A DNA stretch of 43,747 nucleotides from Peptococcaceae bacterium (GCA_012521215.1 JAAYMU010000153.1:1-43747), one strand, 5' to 3'; shown: positions 29,676 through 39,394, counted from the stretch's first letter. Notes: generated by a model not told the origin, from the sequence alone. Made by a program: numbers and translations.

Positions 29676-31433
29676 ATGGGCAATCTTAAGCAAGACCTTT
29701 TGGTGGCCAGAGATCCCGAGTTTACCTGGGAAGATGAAGAAAGTCTTGCTACGTGTAAAAGTAAATATAATGGTGCCAAAGCCCTTCTGGATATGCTGGA
29801 AAAGGAAGGGGTAGAATTAATATTCGGTTATCCCGGAGGAGTGTTACTCACCCTTTACGATGCCTTGCTCGATAGTTCGATTAAACACATTTTGCCTCGT
29901 CATGAACAAAGTGCGGTTCATGCCGCTGATGCTTATGCCAGAGTGAGCGGCAAAGTAGGGGTATGTTTGGCTACTTCCGGCCCGGGAGCGGCCAATATGG
30001 TGACCGGAATTGCCAACGCCTATATGGATTCCGTGCCCTTAGTTGTCCTTACCGGCCAAGTGCCTACCCATCTTCTGGGGACGGATTCTTTTCAGGAAGT
30101 TGACATTACGGGCATGACCTTGCCGATAACTAAGCATTCCTATTTAGTAAAAGACGCCAACGATATACCGCGAATTGTCAAGGAAGCTTTTTATCTTGCC
30201 AGTACAGGACGCCCCGGACCGGTTTTGATTGATCTGCCGAAGGATGTTATGGCTGCTGAGGTGACGAGCTCCTGTCCGGAAAAAGTGCACTTACCCAGTT
30301 ATAAATATTTTAGCAAGGGCAATGCCGGACAGATCATTGAGGCTGCAAAAGCCATATCTCAGAGTAAGAAACCCGTGGTTTATGCAGGCGGAGGAGTAAT
30401 TACTTCCGCAGCCGGACCCAGCTTACGCCAACTAATTGAAAAGTTAAATCTTCCGGTGGTTACAACTCTTATGGGAATTGGAAGTATCCCGAGTTCCCAT
30501 CCCAATTTGTTGGGTATGGTAGGTATGCACGGCACAGTTACCGCCAATCTGGCAGTTAATGATTGTGACCTTTTAATTGCAATCGGAGTGCGTTTTGATG
30601 ACCGGGTAACCAGCGGCTTGAAACATCGTTTTGCTACTAAAGCGAAAGTAATCCATATAGATATTGATCCGGCCGAAATCGGCAAGGTTGTCAGGGCCAA
30701 CATCCCGATAGTGGGCGATGCTAGGCTGGTTTTGGAGGATCTTTTGCCCAAAGTACAAGTTCCGGAAACATCAGCTTGGTGGAATCAGTTGCGGGCTTGG
30801 CAACGGAAATATCCTTTGCGTTATGAACAGAACGGTCATTTAAATCCTCAAATGATTCTTGAGGCCTTGGGTCAAATCGGCGGAGAACATGCTATTGTAA
30901 CTACGGATGTGGGCCAACATCAAATGTGGGCGGCTCAGTTTTACCCGGTTAAAGTTCCCAGGCATTTTATTACCAGTGCGGGTTTAGGAACCATGGGTTT
31001 TGGTTTTCCTGCCGCTATTGGGGCCCAGTTTGCCAAACCTGACAGCCTGGTGTTTCTGGTGACCGGAGACGGTTCTTTTCAAATGAGTATTCAGGAACTG
31101 GCTACAACGGTTCAATATAACCTGCCTATAAAAATTATTTTAATGAATAATGGCGTGCTGGGCATGGTACGCCAGCTGCAAAAAATGTTTTATAACGAGC
31201 GTTTTAACCAAATTCAATTACATGCTAATCCTAACTTCGTTAAGGTAGCAGAAGCTTACGGAGTTAAAGGCTTAAGAGTGGATAAACCTGAAGAGGTTGA
31301 ACCGGCACTGATTACGGCTATAGATTATCCCGGCCCTTTTTTACTGGACTTCACAATTTCTCCGGATGAAGTTGTACTACCTATGGTGCCTTCCGGAAAA
31401 GTGATCACCGAAGTCCTGGGAGGTGAAGATTAA
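29676..31433 (+). CDS. ilvB: Acetolactate synthase, large (catalytic) subunit
   Basis: 585 residues. A thiamine diphosphate enzyme that condenses two pyruvates, or pyruvate and 2-oxobutyrate, to acetohydroxy acids. The N-terminal Glu-containing PRHEQSAVHAADAYARVSG, the FAD-binding middle domain and the C-terminal ThDP motif GDGSFQMSIQELATTVQYN with MNNGVLGMVRQ are present. It carries an extra stretch of about 30 residues ahead of the usual start (GAKALLDMLEKEGVELIFGYPGG); AAGGGGG at 29659-29665 supports the longer form but 10-base spacing leaves some doubt. The stop codon overlaps the ilvN start. Confidence 0.96.
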   Translation: MGNLKQDLLVARDPEFTWEDEESLATCKSKYNGAKALLDMLEKEGVELIFGYPGGVLLTLYDALLDSSIKHILPRHEQSAVHAADAYARVSGKVGVCLATSGPGAANMVTGIANAYMDSVPLVVLTGQVPTHLLGTDSFQEVDITGMTLPITKHSYLVKDANDIPRIVKEAFYLASTGRPGPVLIDLPKDVMAAEVTSSCPEKVHLPSYKYFSKGNAGQIIEAAKAISQSKKPVVYAGGGVITSAAGPSLRQLIEKLNLPVVTTLMGIGSIPSSHPNLLGMVGMHGTVTANLAVNDCDLLIAIGVRFDDRVTSGLKHRFATKAKVIHIDIDPAEIGKVVRANIPIVGDARLVLEDLLPKVQVPETSAWWNQLRAWQRKYPLRYEQNGHLNPQMILEALGQIGGEHAIVTTDVGQHQMWAAQFYPVKVPRHFITSAGLGTMGFGFPAAIGAQFAKPDSLVFLVTGDGSFQMSIQELATTVQYNLPIKIILMNNGVLGMVRQLQKMFYNERFNQIQLHANPNFVKVAEAYGVKGLRVDKPEEVEPALITAIDYPGPFLLDFTISPDEVVLPMVPSGKVITEVLGGED

Positions 31434-31912
31434 TGCGACACACTTTGGCTGTTCTCGTTGAGAATAATCCGGGTGTTCTGGCAAGAATATCCGGTCTTTT
31501 TTCAAGACGGGCCTATAATATTCATAGCCTGGCAGTCTGCCAGACGGAGAATCCCTCCTTATCCATCATGACCATTGTGGTGGAAGGAGATAGCCAGGTG
31601 ATTGAACAAGTTACCAAGCAACTACATAAACTTGTTGTTGTGCATAAGGTTACCAATTTAAGCAATGAGGCGGTTGTTGATCGAGAACTGGCTTTAATCA
31701 GGGTTAAAGTTAAACAGGAAACCAGGTTGGAAATTCTGCAAACTGTAGATATTTTTCGCGGCAGGGTAGTAGATTTGGGCCGAAACAGTCTGACCATCGA
31801 ATTAACCGGGGATGAGGATAAAATTGATGCGTTTGTCCGAACCATGAAAACTTACGGAATTCTGGAACTGGTCAGAACGGGAAAAATTGCTATCGCTCGT
31901 TCGGAAAGCTGA
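31433..31912 (+). CDS. ilvN: Acetolactate synthase, small (regulatory) subunit
   Basis: 159 residues. An N-terminal ACT domain (HTLAVLVENNPGVLARISGL followed by FSRRAYNIHSLAV) and a C-terminal ALS_ss_C domain (REL-ALIRVKVKQETR, GKIAIARSE). It stimulates the large subunit and usually confers valine feedback inhibition. The first codon shares a base with the ilvB stop (TAATG at 31431-31435), so the two subunits are translationally coupled, as expected for a stoichiometric complex. Also called ilvH in other species. Confidence 0.96.
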   Translation: MRHTLAVLVENNPGVLARISGLFSRRAYNIHSLAVCQTENPSLSIMTIVVEGDSQVIEQVTKQLHKLVVVHKVTNLSNEAVVDRELALIRVKVKQETRLEILQTVDIFRGRVVDLGRNSLTIELTGDEDKIDAFVRTMKTYGILELVRTGKIAIARSES

Positions 31913-32016
31913 TTAGTTGAGGTTAATGGGTTAAGATCAATATAAAAAATTGTTAAAATGCTAAAATAATATAAAATGCAAAATAAAAATATAAATACTA
32001 ATGGAGTGAATAAACC

Positions 32017-33012
32017 ATGGCTAAAATTTATTATGATGCTGATGCTGATTTAGGAATTCTAAAAGGAAAAACAATAGCTGTTATGGGCTGGGGAAGCCAA
32101 GGCCATGCTCAATCGCAAAATCTAAAAGATTCCGGTTTAGACGTAATAGTGGGCTTACGTCGGGGAAGTGCCAGATGGGCCCAAGCCGAGGCAGCCGGTC
32201 TCAAAGTTATGACCGTGGCTGAGGCGGCTGCTCAGGCCGATTTTATCCAAATTCTTCTGCCTGATGAACAGCAAAGCAAGGTTTATCAAGAGGAAATCCT
32301 GCCTCATTTAAAACCAGGAAAAGTATTGGGTTTTTCTCATGGCTTCAATATTCATTTCGGACAAATTGTACCTCTGGCGGATGTAGACGTTATTATGGTA
32401 GCTCCTAAAAGTCCGGGACATCTTGTCAGACGTACTTACCTCGAAGGAGCCGGTACTCCGGCCTTAATTGCGATTCATCAGGATGCCAGCGGCAAGGCCC
32501 GCCAAATTGGTTTAGCTTATGCCAAAGGAATTGGGACCACCCGCGCCGGTGTCTTGGAAACTACCTTTAAAGAAGAAACAGAAACGGACCTCTTTGGGGA
32601 ACAGGCTGTACTCTGCGGTGGGGTAAGTGAGTTGGTAAGAGCAGGTTTTGATACTTTGGTAGAGGCGGGTTATCAGCCGGAGATAGCATATTTTGAATGT
32701 TTACATGAATTAAAGCTTATCGTGGATCTTATGTATGAAGGCGGCATTAGCAACATGCGTTATTCCATTTCCGATACCGCTCAGTACGGTGATCTGATGG
32801 TCGGTAGACGGATAATTACCGAAGAAACCCGGGAAGAAATGCGCCAGGTGTTAAAGGAAATTCAAACAGGAGAATTTGCGAAAAATTGGCTGCTCGAGAA
32901 CCAAGTTGGCAGGCCTGTATTCAACGCCAGGACCCGGATGGATGAAGAACACCTTATTGAGAAAGTCGGTAAAGAACTTCGCTCTATGATGACTTGGTTG
33001 CAGAAGAAGTAA
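32017..33012 (+). CDS. ilvC: Ketol-acid reductoisomerase (class I)
   Basis: 331 residues, the short class I form. It isomerises and reduces acetohydroxy acids to dihydroxy acids with Mg2+ and a nicotinamide cofactor. The dinucleotide-binding loop is [20 protein letters not shown]; the following GLRRGSARW loop with Arg and Ser suggests a preference for NADPH. The catalytic [32 protein letters not shown] and [17 protein letters not shown] supply the metal-binding acids. It follows ilvN after an AT-rich gap of 104 bases without clear promoter or terminator; GGAGTG precedes the ATG. Confidence 0.98.
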   Translation: MAKIYYDADADLGILKGKTIAVMGWGSQGHAQSQNLKDSGLDVIVGLRRGSARWAQAEAAGLKVMTVAEAAAQADFIQILLPDEQQSKVYQEEILPHLKPGKVLGFSHGFNIHFGQIVPLADVDVIMVAPKSPGHLVRRTYLEGAGTPALIAIHQDASGKARQIGLAYAKGIGTTRAGVLETTFKEETETDLFGEQAVLCGGVSELVRAGFDTLVEAGYQPEIAYFECLHELKLIVDLMYEGGISNMRYSISDTAQYGDLMVGRRIITEETREEMRQVLKEIQTGEFAKNWLLENQVGRPVFNARTRMDEEHLIEKVGKELRSMMTWLQKK

Positions 33013-33036
33013 TAAAAGAACAAAGGAGGGCCCTGT

Positions 33037-34311
33037 ATGGGAATGACCATCAGCGAAAAAATATTGGCTGCTCATGCCGGACTCGACAAGGTAGTACCCG
33101 GAGAAATAATAAATGCCAAATTAGATATAGTTCATGCCAACGATGTCACCGGACCGGTTGCGATTAAAGAGTTTAACAAATTGGGTCTTGAGCAAGTATT
33201 TGATAAAGAAAAAATAACCTTGGTCCCCGACCATTTTACTCCCAATAAAGATATTCCTTCAGCCGAACAGAGCAAAGTTATGAAGGAATTTGCTCAAAAA
33301 ATGGAAATTAAGCATTATTGGGAAGTTGGTAGAGTGGGGATTGAACACTGCTTGCTTCCTGAACAAGGGGTGGTTCTTCCCGGGGATTTGATTATCGGTG
33401 CAGATTCCCATACTTGTACTTACGGGGCCTTGGGTGCCTTTGCTACTGGTGTCGGCAGTACGGACTGTGCCGCCGGCATGGCTACCGGGGAAGCCTGGTT
33501 TCGGGTACCGGAGTCTCTAAAATTTGTTTTCCATGGTACTAGATTCCAACCCTGGGTTAGCGGTAAAGATCTTATTCTTTATATCATAGGTAAAATAGGG
33601 GTTGACGGTGCTCGCTACAAAGCTATGGAGTTTGCCGGCGAAGGTATTCGCTGTCTCTCTATGGATAACAGGCTGACGATCTGTAATATGGCCATTGAAG
33701 CGGGGGCCAAAACCGGAATTATTGAGCCTGATGAGATTACGTTAGAATATGTAAAACCTCGGGCTAAAAGAGAATACAAAGTATATAAAAGTGACCCCGA
33801 TGCTGTATACGAAAAGATTTACGAGTTTAACACCGAGGAAATTCCGCTCCAGGTAGCTTTTCCTCATTTGCCGGAGAACACCAAATCGGTGGACGAAGCC
33901 AGCGGCCTAAAGATTGATCAGATAGTTATCGGTTCCTGCACTAACGGTAGGCTGGAAGATTTGGAAGTAACGGCTAAAATTTTAAAAGGAAAGAAGATTC
34001 ACCCGGAAGTTCGTTGTTTGATATTCCCGGGCACTCAGCAAATCTTACTTGAAGCTATGCGTCGTGGCTGGATTGAAACCATGATTGAAGCCGGTGCTGC
34101 AGTCAGCACTCCAACCTGCGGGCCATGTCTCGGCGGCCATATGGGAATTCTGGCTAAAGGGGAACGGGCCCTTTCCACCACCAACCGCAATTTCGTCGGT
34201 CGGATGGGGCACCCGCAAAGTGAGGTTTATCTTTGTAATCCGGCTGTAGCCGCCGCTTCAGCGGTTCGCGGTGAGATAGTTCATCCCAGGGAGGTAATGA
34301 ACAATGGGTAG
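33037..34311 (+). CDS. leuC: 3-Isopropylmalate dehydratase, large subunit
   Basis: 424 residues, the shorter HACN-type large subunit common in archaea and Clostridia. With LeuD it isomerises 2-isopropylmalate to 3-isopropylmalate using a [4Fe-4S] cluster. Cluster and substrate motifs: [32 protein letters not shown] and [15 protein letters not shown]. The same fold serves homoaconitate or methylmalate dehydratases, but the leuD and leuB neighbours support leucine synthesis. AAAGGAGGG stands before ATG 33037; a second ATG two codons later is possible. It overlaps leuD by 8 bases. Confidence 0.95.
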   Translation: MGMTISEKILAAHAGLDKVVPGEIINAKLDIVHANDVTGPVAIKEFNKLGLEQVFDKEKITLVPDHFTPNKDIPSAEQSKVMKEFAQKMEIKHYWEVGRVGIEHCLLPEQGVVLPGDLIIGADSHTCTYGALGAFATGVGSTDCAAGMATGEAWFRVPESLKFVFHGTRFQPWVSGKDLILYIIGKIGVDGARYKAMEFAGEGIRCLSMDNRLTICNMAIEAGAKTGIIEPDEITLEYVKPRAKREYKVYKSDPDAVYEKIYEFNTEEIPLQVAFPHLPENTKSVDEASGLKIDQIVIGSCTNGRLEDLEVTAKILKGKKIHPEVRCLIFPGTQQILLEAMRRGWIETMIEAGAAVSTPTCGPCLGGHMGILAKGERALSTTNRNFVGRMGHPQSEVYLCNPAVAAASAVRGEIVHPREVMNNG

Positions 34312-34792
34312 AGCATGGAAATTCGGTCATGATATTGATACTGATGCTATTATTCCGGCCCGTTATATGAATAGGTCCGAGCCTGAACATTTGGCGGCTC
34401 ATTGTATGGAAGATGCCGACGTTTCGTTTGCCCCTAATGTAAAAAAAGGGGATATTATTGTGGCCGGTAAAAATTTTGGCTGCGGTTCATCAAGAGAGCA
34501 TGCTCCTATCGCTATTAAAGCAGCAGGCGTTAAAGCCGTAATTGCTGAATCCTACGCTCGTATTTTTTATCGCAATGCCCTTAATATCGGTTTGCCCATT
34601 TTGGAATGTCCCGAAGCCGTAGCCGGAATTGAAGCCGGTGATGAGGTTGAAGTCGATCTTGTAAGCGGTCGGATTGAGAATAAAACCAAGAAAGCTACCT
34701 TTCAAGCCAGACCCTTTCCGCCATTTATGCAAGAGCTGATTAATGCCGGCGGCCTTATTCCTTACGTAAAGGAGAAGACGAAAAATGCCTAA
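34304..34792 (+). CDS. leuD: 3-Isopropylmalate dehydratase, small subunit
   Basis: 162 residues, the short partner of HACN-type LeuC. It supplies the swivelling substrate-binding domain: [14 protein letters not shown] near the N-terminus and [20 protein letters not shown] in the middle. The YLRM-type loop that separates isopropylmalate from other substrates corresponds to [12 protein letters not shown] here and looks isopropylmalate-like, though this is not decisive. It overlaps both leuC and leuB by 8 bases, so all three are translationally coupled. Confidence 0.95.
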   Translation: MGRAWKFGHDIDTDAIIPARYMNRSEPEHLAAHCMEDADVSFAPNVKKGDIIVAGKNFGCGSSREHAPIAIKAAGVKAVIAESYARIFYRNALNIGLPILECPEAVAGIEAGDEVEVDLVSGRIENKTKKATFQARPFPPFMQELINAGGLIPYVKEKTKNA

Positions 34793-35846
34793 AATAGCGA
34801 TTCTTCCCGGGGACGGAATCGGCCAAGAAATTGTGCCCGAAGCACTTAAAGTGTTGCGGGCGGTTCTCGGGGATAAAATAAAAGAGTTTGACATCAAAGA
34901 ATACCTGGTAGGCGGGGCCGCCATTGATCAGACCGGTAAAGCCTTACCGCCGGAAACCCTTAAGGCTTGTCAAGAAGCGGATGCTGTTCTACTGGGAGCT
35001 ATGGGCGGACCTAAATGGGATAATCTGCCGGCCGATGAAAGACCGGAACGGGGTGCGCTTCTGCCCTTAAGAAAGGAATTGGGACTTTATGCCAACATTA
35101 GGCCGGTCAAGATGATTCCGGCTTTAATCTCAGCATCCACTCTGAAAGAACATGTAGTTCAAAATGTTGATCTGGTAGTTATCAGAGAGCTAACCGGAGG
35201 CATTTATTTTGGAGAAAAAGGGAGAAGATCCAATCCGCCGGCGGCCTATGACCTGCTTTACTATACCGAAGAGGAAATTCGCCGGATATTAAAAATTGGT
35301 TTCGAGACGGCTCAAGCTAGAAAGAAAAAACTTTGCTCGGTGGATAAAGCCAATGTTTTGGAGTCATCCCGTTTCTGGCGGGAGATTGCCGAAGAAATGG
35401 CTAAAGACTATCCTGAAGTTGAGCTGACCCATATGTATGTGGATAATGCTGCAATGCAGCTCATTCGCTATCCGGAACAATTTGATGTTATGGTCACGGA
35501 GAATATGTTTGGCGATATCTTAACCGACCTGGCTTCCATGCTCGGGGGCTCAATCGGTATGCTGGCCTCGGCCAGTATGAACGGCAAGAAAGGCCTGTAT
35601 GAACCGGCCCATGGTTCGGCGCCGGATATTGCCGGTCAAAATAAGGCCAATCCTTTAGCCATTATTCTTTCAGCAGCCATGATGTTACGTTTTACCTTTG
35701 GTTTAGAACAGCAGGCAGCTCGGGTGGAACAGGCGGTAAGGAAAGTACTGGATCAGGGTTATAGAACGGGAGATTTAGCAGCACCGCAAGAAAAAGTTAT
35801 CGGAACCAGGGAAATGGGAGATGCTGTCGTGGCGGCCTTGGGCTAG
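34785..35846 (+). CDS. leuB: 3-Isopropylmalate dehydrogenase
   Basis: 353 residues. It oxidises and decarboxylates 3-isopropylmalate to 2-oxoisocaproate with NAD+. Seen: [46 protein letters not shown], the metal-binding [20 protein letters not shown] and [18 protein letters not shown]. It is the last gene of the ilv-leu operon. No leuA occurs in or around this operon in the window. No obvious terminator follows; the next 100 bases lead into the proC leader. Confidence 0.97.
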   Translation: MPKIAILPGDGIGQEIVPEALKVLRAVLGDKIKEFDIKEYLVGGAAIDQTGKALPPETLKACQEADAVLLGAMGGPKWDNLPADERPERGALLPLRKELGLYANIRPVKMIPALISASTLKEHVVQNVDLVVIRELTGGIYFGEKGRRSNPPAAYDLLYYTEEEIRRILKIGFETAQARKKKLCSVDKANVLESSRFWREIAEEMAKDYPEVELTHMYVDNAAMQLIRYPEQFDVMVTENMFGDILTDLASMLGGSIGMLASASMNGKKGLYEPAHGSAPDIAGQNKANPLAIILSAAMMLRFTFGLEQQAARVEQAVRKVLDQGYRTGDLAAPQEKVIGTREMGDAVVAALG

Positions 35847-35930
35847 AACTTAGTTTTGTATTCATCTTTTGTATTTAATGGATATAATTGATATAAATGC
35901 AGGATATTTGCTGCTTAGGAAAGAATTTTA

Positions 35931-35939
35931 TGTTATCAT
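35931..35939 (+). promoter_or_regulatory. Extended -10 promoter of the proCBA leader
   Basis: TGT-TATCAT is an extended -10 element with no good -35 box. It would start transcription near 35946, exactly at the 5' edge of the structured leader. Confidence 0.45.
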
Positions 35940-35945
35940 AATATA

Positions 35946-36081
35946 AATGGAAGTTCTCCTGAACGTTAACAGAAATCCAGTCGTGAAGTGCGGCCATATA
36001 CCGCGGGAGAAGACTTCTTTCGTCCTTAGTCAGGGACGGGAGAAGTTTTTTTAAATCGGCAGGCCCAAAAAAAGAATTGGG
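35946..36081 (+). ncRNA. Structured, switch-like leader RNA upstream of proCBA (T-box-like terminator, class unknown)
   Basis: Two mutually exclusive folds can be drawn. In one, GAAGT (35950-35954) and TCTCC (35955-35959) pair with ACTTC (36013-36017) and GGAGA (36006-36010), closing a domain with an inner GCGG/CCGC hairpin (35990-35993 with 36001-36004). In the other, 36013-36026 pairs with 36033-36046 (14 pairs including three G-U) and T6 follows, an intrinsic terminator. ACTTC is used by both. The stretch ACCGCGGGAGAAG...TTTCGTCC looks like the 3' end of a T-box leader, but the canonical AGGGTGG and a Stem I are absent. A further hairpin CCCAA/TTGGG (36064-36068 with 36077-36081) abuts the proC ribosome binding site. 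Proline, its tRNA or a precursor would be the natural signal; this is inference. Confidence 0.6.
36033..36052 (+). terminator. Terminator 3' arm in the proC leader
   Basis: 3' arm and T6 tract of the leader terminator whose 5' arm is 36013-36026. It lies 40 bases before the proC start, so read-through is needed for proC expression from the leader promoter. Confidence 0.8.
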
Positions 36082-36091
36082 AGGGTGAACA

Positions 36092-36895
36092 ATGATTAAA
36101 CTTGGATTTATCGGCACGGGTAATCTGGCTTCTTCTATCCTAAAAGGTTTGCAGCAAAAAAGTAAGGATTTTGACATTTACTTATATGATATCTTACCGG
36201 AAAAGGCTGATCTTTTGGCCCGGCAGTATAAAGCAAAAGCATGCGATTTTCCTGAACTGGTCAAGACTGCCGACGTCTTCTTATTAGCTGTAAAACCTAA
36301 GGATATTAAGGATTTGTTGCAGGACTTGAAGGCCTACGAATTAAGCGATAAGCTGATTATTACGGTGGCCGCAGGAATAGGGCTGTCCGTTTATGAACAG
36401 GCTTTGCCGGGAGTGGCAGTTGTGCGGGTTATGCCCAATACATCCTGTGCCGTACTTCAAGCGGTAACCGGTATGGTGCGGGGGCAGGCAGTTACGGAAC
36501 AGCAAGCTAAGATTGCGGAACAAATATTTTCCGCGGTGGGCAAATATTTATGGGTTGAAGACCGGCAAATTAATGCTGTGACAGCGGTTAGCGGCAGTGG
36601 TCCCGCATATTTTTACCTATTTACGGAGATCATGGCTCAGGTAGGTGAAAAGCTGGGCTTAAGCAAGGAAGAAGCTGATTTTTTAGCCCGTGAAACACTG
36701 GTGGGAGCCGGCAGGATGCTGGCTGAAGACCCCAGGTCACCCCAGGAATTAAGAGAGGCTGTTACTTCTCCGAACGGAACTACCTATGAAGCCCTGGAAG
36801 TTTTCCGTAAGCAAGGGTTACAGGAACTTGTCGGGCAAGCAATGCAAGCATGTTGGAAGCGGGCTGAGGAGATGGAAGGAGAGTATACGGGATGA
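36092..36895 (+). CDS. proC: Pyrroline-5-carboxylate reductase
   Basis: 267 residues. It reduces 1-pyrroline-5-carboxylate to proline, the final step. The N-terminal dinucleotide-binding motif KLGFIGTGNLASSILKGL, the middle VRVMPNTSCAV and the C-terminal signature VSGSGPAYFYLFTEIM and AVTSPNGTTYEALE are clear. GGGAGGGTG stands before the ATG and is flanked by a small hairpin that may limit access to it. It is first of proC-proB-proA, downstream of a switch-like leader. Its last four bases overlap the proB start (ATGA at 36892). Confidence 0.97.
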   Translation: MIKLGFIGTGNLASSILKGLQQKSKDFDIYLYDILPEKADLLARQYKAKACDFPELVKTADVFLLAVKPKDIKDLLQDLKAYELSDKLIITVAAGIGLSVYEQALPGVAVVRVMPNTSCAVLQAVTGMVRGQAVTEQQAKIAEQIFSAVGKYLWVEDRQINAVTAVSGSGPAYFYLFTEIMAQVGEKLGLSKEEADFLARETLVGAGRMLAEDPRSPQELREAVTSPNGTTYEALEVFRKQGLQELVGQAMQACWKRAEEMEGEYTG

Positions 36896-37998
36896 GTAGC
36901 CTGAAAAGGGCTGTAATCAAAATTGGCAGTCATGCTTTGAGTTCGGTTCAGGGCGGGCTTAACGGAGTGGTTATTGACCGGCTGGCCTGGACTATAGCTG
37001 CCTTAAGAGAACGTAGAATAGAGTGCATCCTGGTTTCTTCGGGTGCAGTTGCTGCCGGTATGGATAAGCTGGGGCTTAAGAAAAAGCCCAAAGATATTGC
37101 CGGTAAACAGGCAGCCGCCGCTGTGGGACAAGGTATACTGATCGAAAAGTATGCTTACTTTTTTCAAAAATATAATCTTACCTGTGCTCAGATCCTACTT
37201 TCCAGAATTGATTTAGTAGAGTCGGCTCATTATCGTAATGCTCAAAATACCTTGGAAAGGCTTTTAAAATATGGTATTGTGCCTATAGTAAATGAAAACG
37301 ACACTGTAGTATTTGAAGAACTTTGTTTTGGTGATAATGATAAACTCTCGGCCTTAGTTGCCGGGATTGTAGATGCCGATATGCTTATCTTGCTTACGGA
37401 TGTTGACGGCTTGTTTACGGCTAACCCGGCCAAAAATAAAGATGCCAAGCTTATTCCGTTGGTGGAGGATGTAACTTCCGTCAAGGCCTTGGCTGAGGGA
37501 GTGGGTTCAGAGCTAGGGACCGGCGGGATGATCACGAAATTGAAAGCGGCGGAAATAGCTTCCCGTTTCGGAATTTCTACCTTCTTGATGAACGCATCCC
37601 GCTTACAGGAAATTGTCAAAATTCCTGAAGGCGATTATCCCCTGGGGACCTTGTTCCCACCGCATAAACATAAGTTAACGGGCAAAAAACGGTGGATGGC
37701 CTATGCCGCTCTTTCCATGGGCACGGTAATGATTGATGAGGGTGCGGAAAAGGCTTTGCTCCAAAACCGTAAAAGTTTGCTAGCCTCCGGTGTAATCAAG
37801 GTGGAGGGAGATTGGGATCGCAAGGATATTATTCGTATCATTAATGTTAAAGGCGAGGAAATTGCCAGAGGTGTGGCGGAACTTAGTGGCACGGAAACCG
37901 AACAGGCCAAGGGCCTGCACTCCGATGAAATTTTGGCTTTGTTTAAAGATTTAAAGGCTGAGGAATTAGTGCATAGGGATAACATGACTATCTTATAA
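36892..37998 (+). CDS. proB: Glutamate 5-kinase with PUA domain
   Basis: 368 residues. It phosphorylates glutamate to glutamyl 5-phosphate, the committed step of proline synthesis. The amino-acid kinase domain (residues 1 to about 260) has VIKIGSHALSS, LVSSGAVAAGMDKLGL, VPIVNENDTVVF and GTGGMITKLKAAEIA; the C-terminal 100 residues form a PUA domain (ALLQNRKSLLASGVIKVEGD, GVAELSGTETEQAKG). Usually inhibited by proline. Translation is coupled to proC by a 4-base overlap. A 145-base purine-rich gap separates it from proA. Confidence 0.97.
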   Translation: MSSLKRAVIKIGSHALSSVQGGLNGVVIDRLAWTIAALRERRIECILVSSGAVAAGMDKLGLKKKPKDIAGKQAAAAVGQGILIEKYAYFFQKYNLTCAQILLSRIDLVESAHYRNAQNTLERLLKYGIVPIVNENDTVVFEELCFGDNDKLSALVAGIVDADMLILLTDVDGLFTANPAKNKDAKLIPLVEDVTSVKALAEGVGSELGTGGMITKLKAAEIASRFGISTFLMNASRLQEIVKIPEGDYPLGTLFPPHKHKLTGKKRWMAYAALSMGTVMIDEGAEKALLQNRKSLLASGVIKVEGDWDRKDIIRIINVKGEEIARGVAELSGTETEQAKGLHSDEILALFKDLKAEELVHRDNMTIL

Positions 37999-38004
37999 AG
38001 TTGA

Positions 38005-38125
38005 CAATAGCTTACCGCAAGACTATTGGTTATAGAAGGTCAAAAAAAAATAAAAATAAGGTAAAGTAAGGTCAAATAAAGGAAAGTCAAGAAAGATAAG
38101 GAGAAGGTAAGCAAAGGTCAAATAA
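38005..38125. repeat. Purine-rich proB-proA spacer with short repeats
   Basis: The spacer has a weak hairpin CAATAG/CTATTG (38005-38010 with 38023-38028) and then a strongly A/G-biased stretch with AGGTCAAATAA at 38069-38079 and 38115-38125 and a third partial copy AGGTCAAA at 38037-38044. There is no T tract after the hairpin, so it is unlikely to terminate. It may be a processing or ribosome-standby region. Confidence 0.4.
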
Positions 38126-38143
38126 GTGTAAGGGGGTTATTTT

Positions 38144-39394
38144 ATGGAAATTTCTCAGGAAATGATAGCTATTGGACAAAAAGCTAAAGACGCGGCCCGT
38201 AGGCTTGCTTTTATGGGAACGGAAACCAAGAACAAAGCCTTGGCGGCCATGGCGGAGGCTCTACTCCAAAATCAGACTCATATTCTAAGCGCTAACGTCC
38301 AAGATGTTGAGGCGGCCGAGAAGAAGGGACTTCGCAAGAGTTTAATTAATCGTCTTCAACTTACTGAAAAAAAAATTATAGAAATGAGCGAGGCTATTCA
38401 AGATGTTATAGCCTTACCTGATCCTGTCGGAGCAGGAGAATTTTGGACCCGTCCTAATGGCCTGAGAATTCATAAAACCAGGGTACCGCTGGGTGTGGTG
38501 GCCATGATCTATGAGGCTAGGCCCAACGTTACAGTTGATGCGGCCGCCTTATGCTTAAAGTCCGGTAACGCCTGCGTTTTGCGCGGGGGTTCGGAAGCCA
38601 TCGAGAGTAATAAGGTTTTGGCTCAAATTATAGCCGAGGCAGCAGAAAACTGTGGGTGTCCTGCGGGGTCTATTCAGTTGGTGGCTAACACTGATAGACA
38701 GTATGCCGTCCAATTAATGAGAATGAATAAGTATATCGACGTTATTATACCCCGTGGCGGGACAGGCTTGATCAGAACTGTAATTGAAAATTCCACGGTT
38801 CCGGTAATTGAAACCGGTACAGGTGTTTGTCACGCTTTTGTGGATAAAGATGCCGATTTGGAAAAGGCGGTAAATATTGTTTTTAACTCTAAGACCCAAA
38901 AACCGGAAGTATGCAATGCCCTGGAGACTTTACTGGTGCATGAAGACGTAGCGGAAAACTATTTGCCATTAATCGGACAGAAATTTAAGGATTATGGGGT
39001 AGAAATCAGAGGTTGTGAAAAAGTGCAGCGCATTCTTCCTTATGCCCAACCCGCTCAAGAGGAAGACTGGGGGGCGGAGTATCTGGACCTAATCATCAGC
39101 GTAAAAGTGGTGCGGGATCTGGATGAAGCTTTGGATCACATTTATAAATACAGTACCCAGCATTCGGAAACTATTATTACCGAGAATTATTCCACTGCTC
39201 AGAGGTTTATTAACGAAATAGACGCTGCTGCGGTTTATACCAATGTCTCTACCCGCTTTACTGATGGGGGAAGATTTGGGTTTGGAGCGGAAATCGGTAT
39301 CAGTACTCAAAAGCTTCATGCCCGCGGTCCTATGGCTCTGCCTGAACTGACTACATTTAAATATATGGTTTACGGTGACGGGCAAATTGTTTAA
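38144..39394 (+). CDS. proA: Glutamate-5-semialdehyde dehydrogenase (gamma-glutamyl phosphate reductase)
   Basis: 416 residues, an aldehyde-dehydrogenase-fold enzyme that reduces glutamyl 5-phosphate with NADPH to glutamate semialdehyde, which closes to pyrroline-5-carboxylate. Seen: RVPLGVVAMIYEARPNVTVD, CLKSGNACVLRGGSEA, IPRGGTGLIR, the catalytic cysteine in PEVCNALETLL (C257) and FGFGAEIGISTQKLHARGPM. AAGGGGG precedes the ATG. It works directly with ProB; the proCBA order puts the last enzyme first. Confidence 0.98.
   Translation: MEISQEMIAIGQKAKDAARRLAFMGTETKNKALAAMAEALLQNQTHILSANVQDVEAAEKKGLRKSLINRLQLTEKKIIEMSEAIQDVIALPDPVGAGEFWTRPNGLRIHKTRVPLGVVAMIYEARPNVTVDAAALCLKSGNACVLRGGSEAIESNKVLAQIIAEAAENCGCPAGSIQLVANTDRQYAVQLMRMNKYIDVIIPRGGTGLIRTVIENSTVPVIETGTGVCHAFVDKDADLEKAVNIVFNSKTQKPEVCNALETLLVHEDVAENYLPLIGQKFKDYGVEIRGCEKVQRILPYAQPAQEEDWGAEYLDLIISVKVVRDLDEALDHIYKYSTQHSETIITENYSTAQRFINEIDAAAVYTNVSTRFTDGGRFGFGAEIGISTQKLHARGPMALPELTTFKYMVYGDGQIV

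Noticed and set aside
35950-36052. Classic T-box for the proC leader
   Set aside because: The 3' end is T-box-like, but the conserved AGGGTGG bulge is absent and there is no room for a normal Stem I; kept only as an unassigned switch-like RNA.
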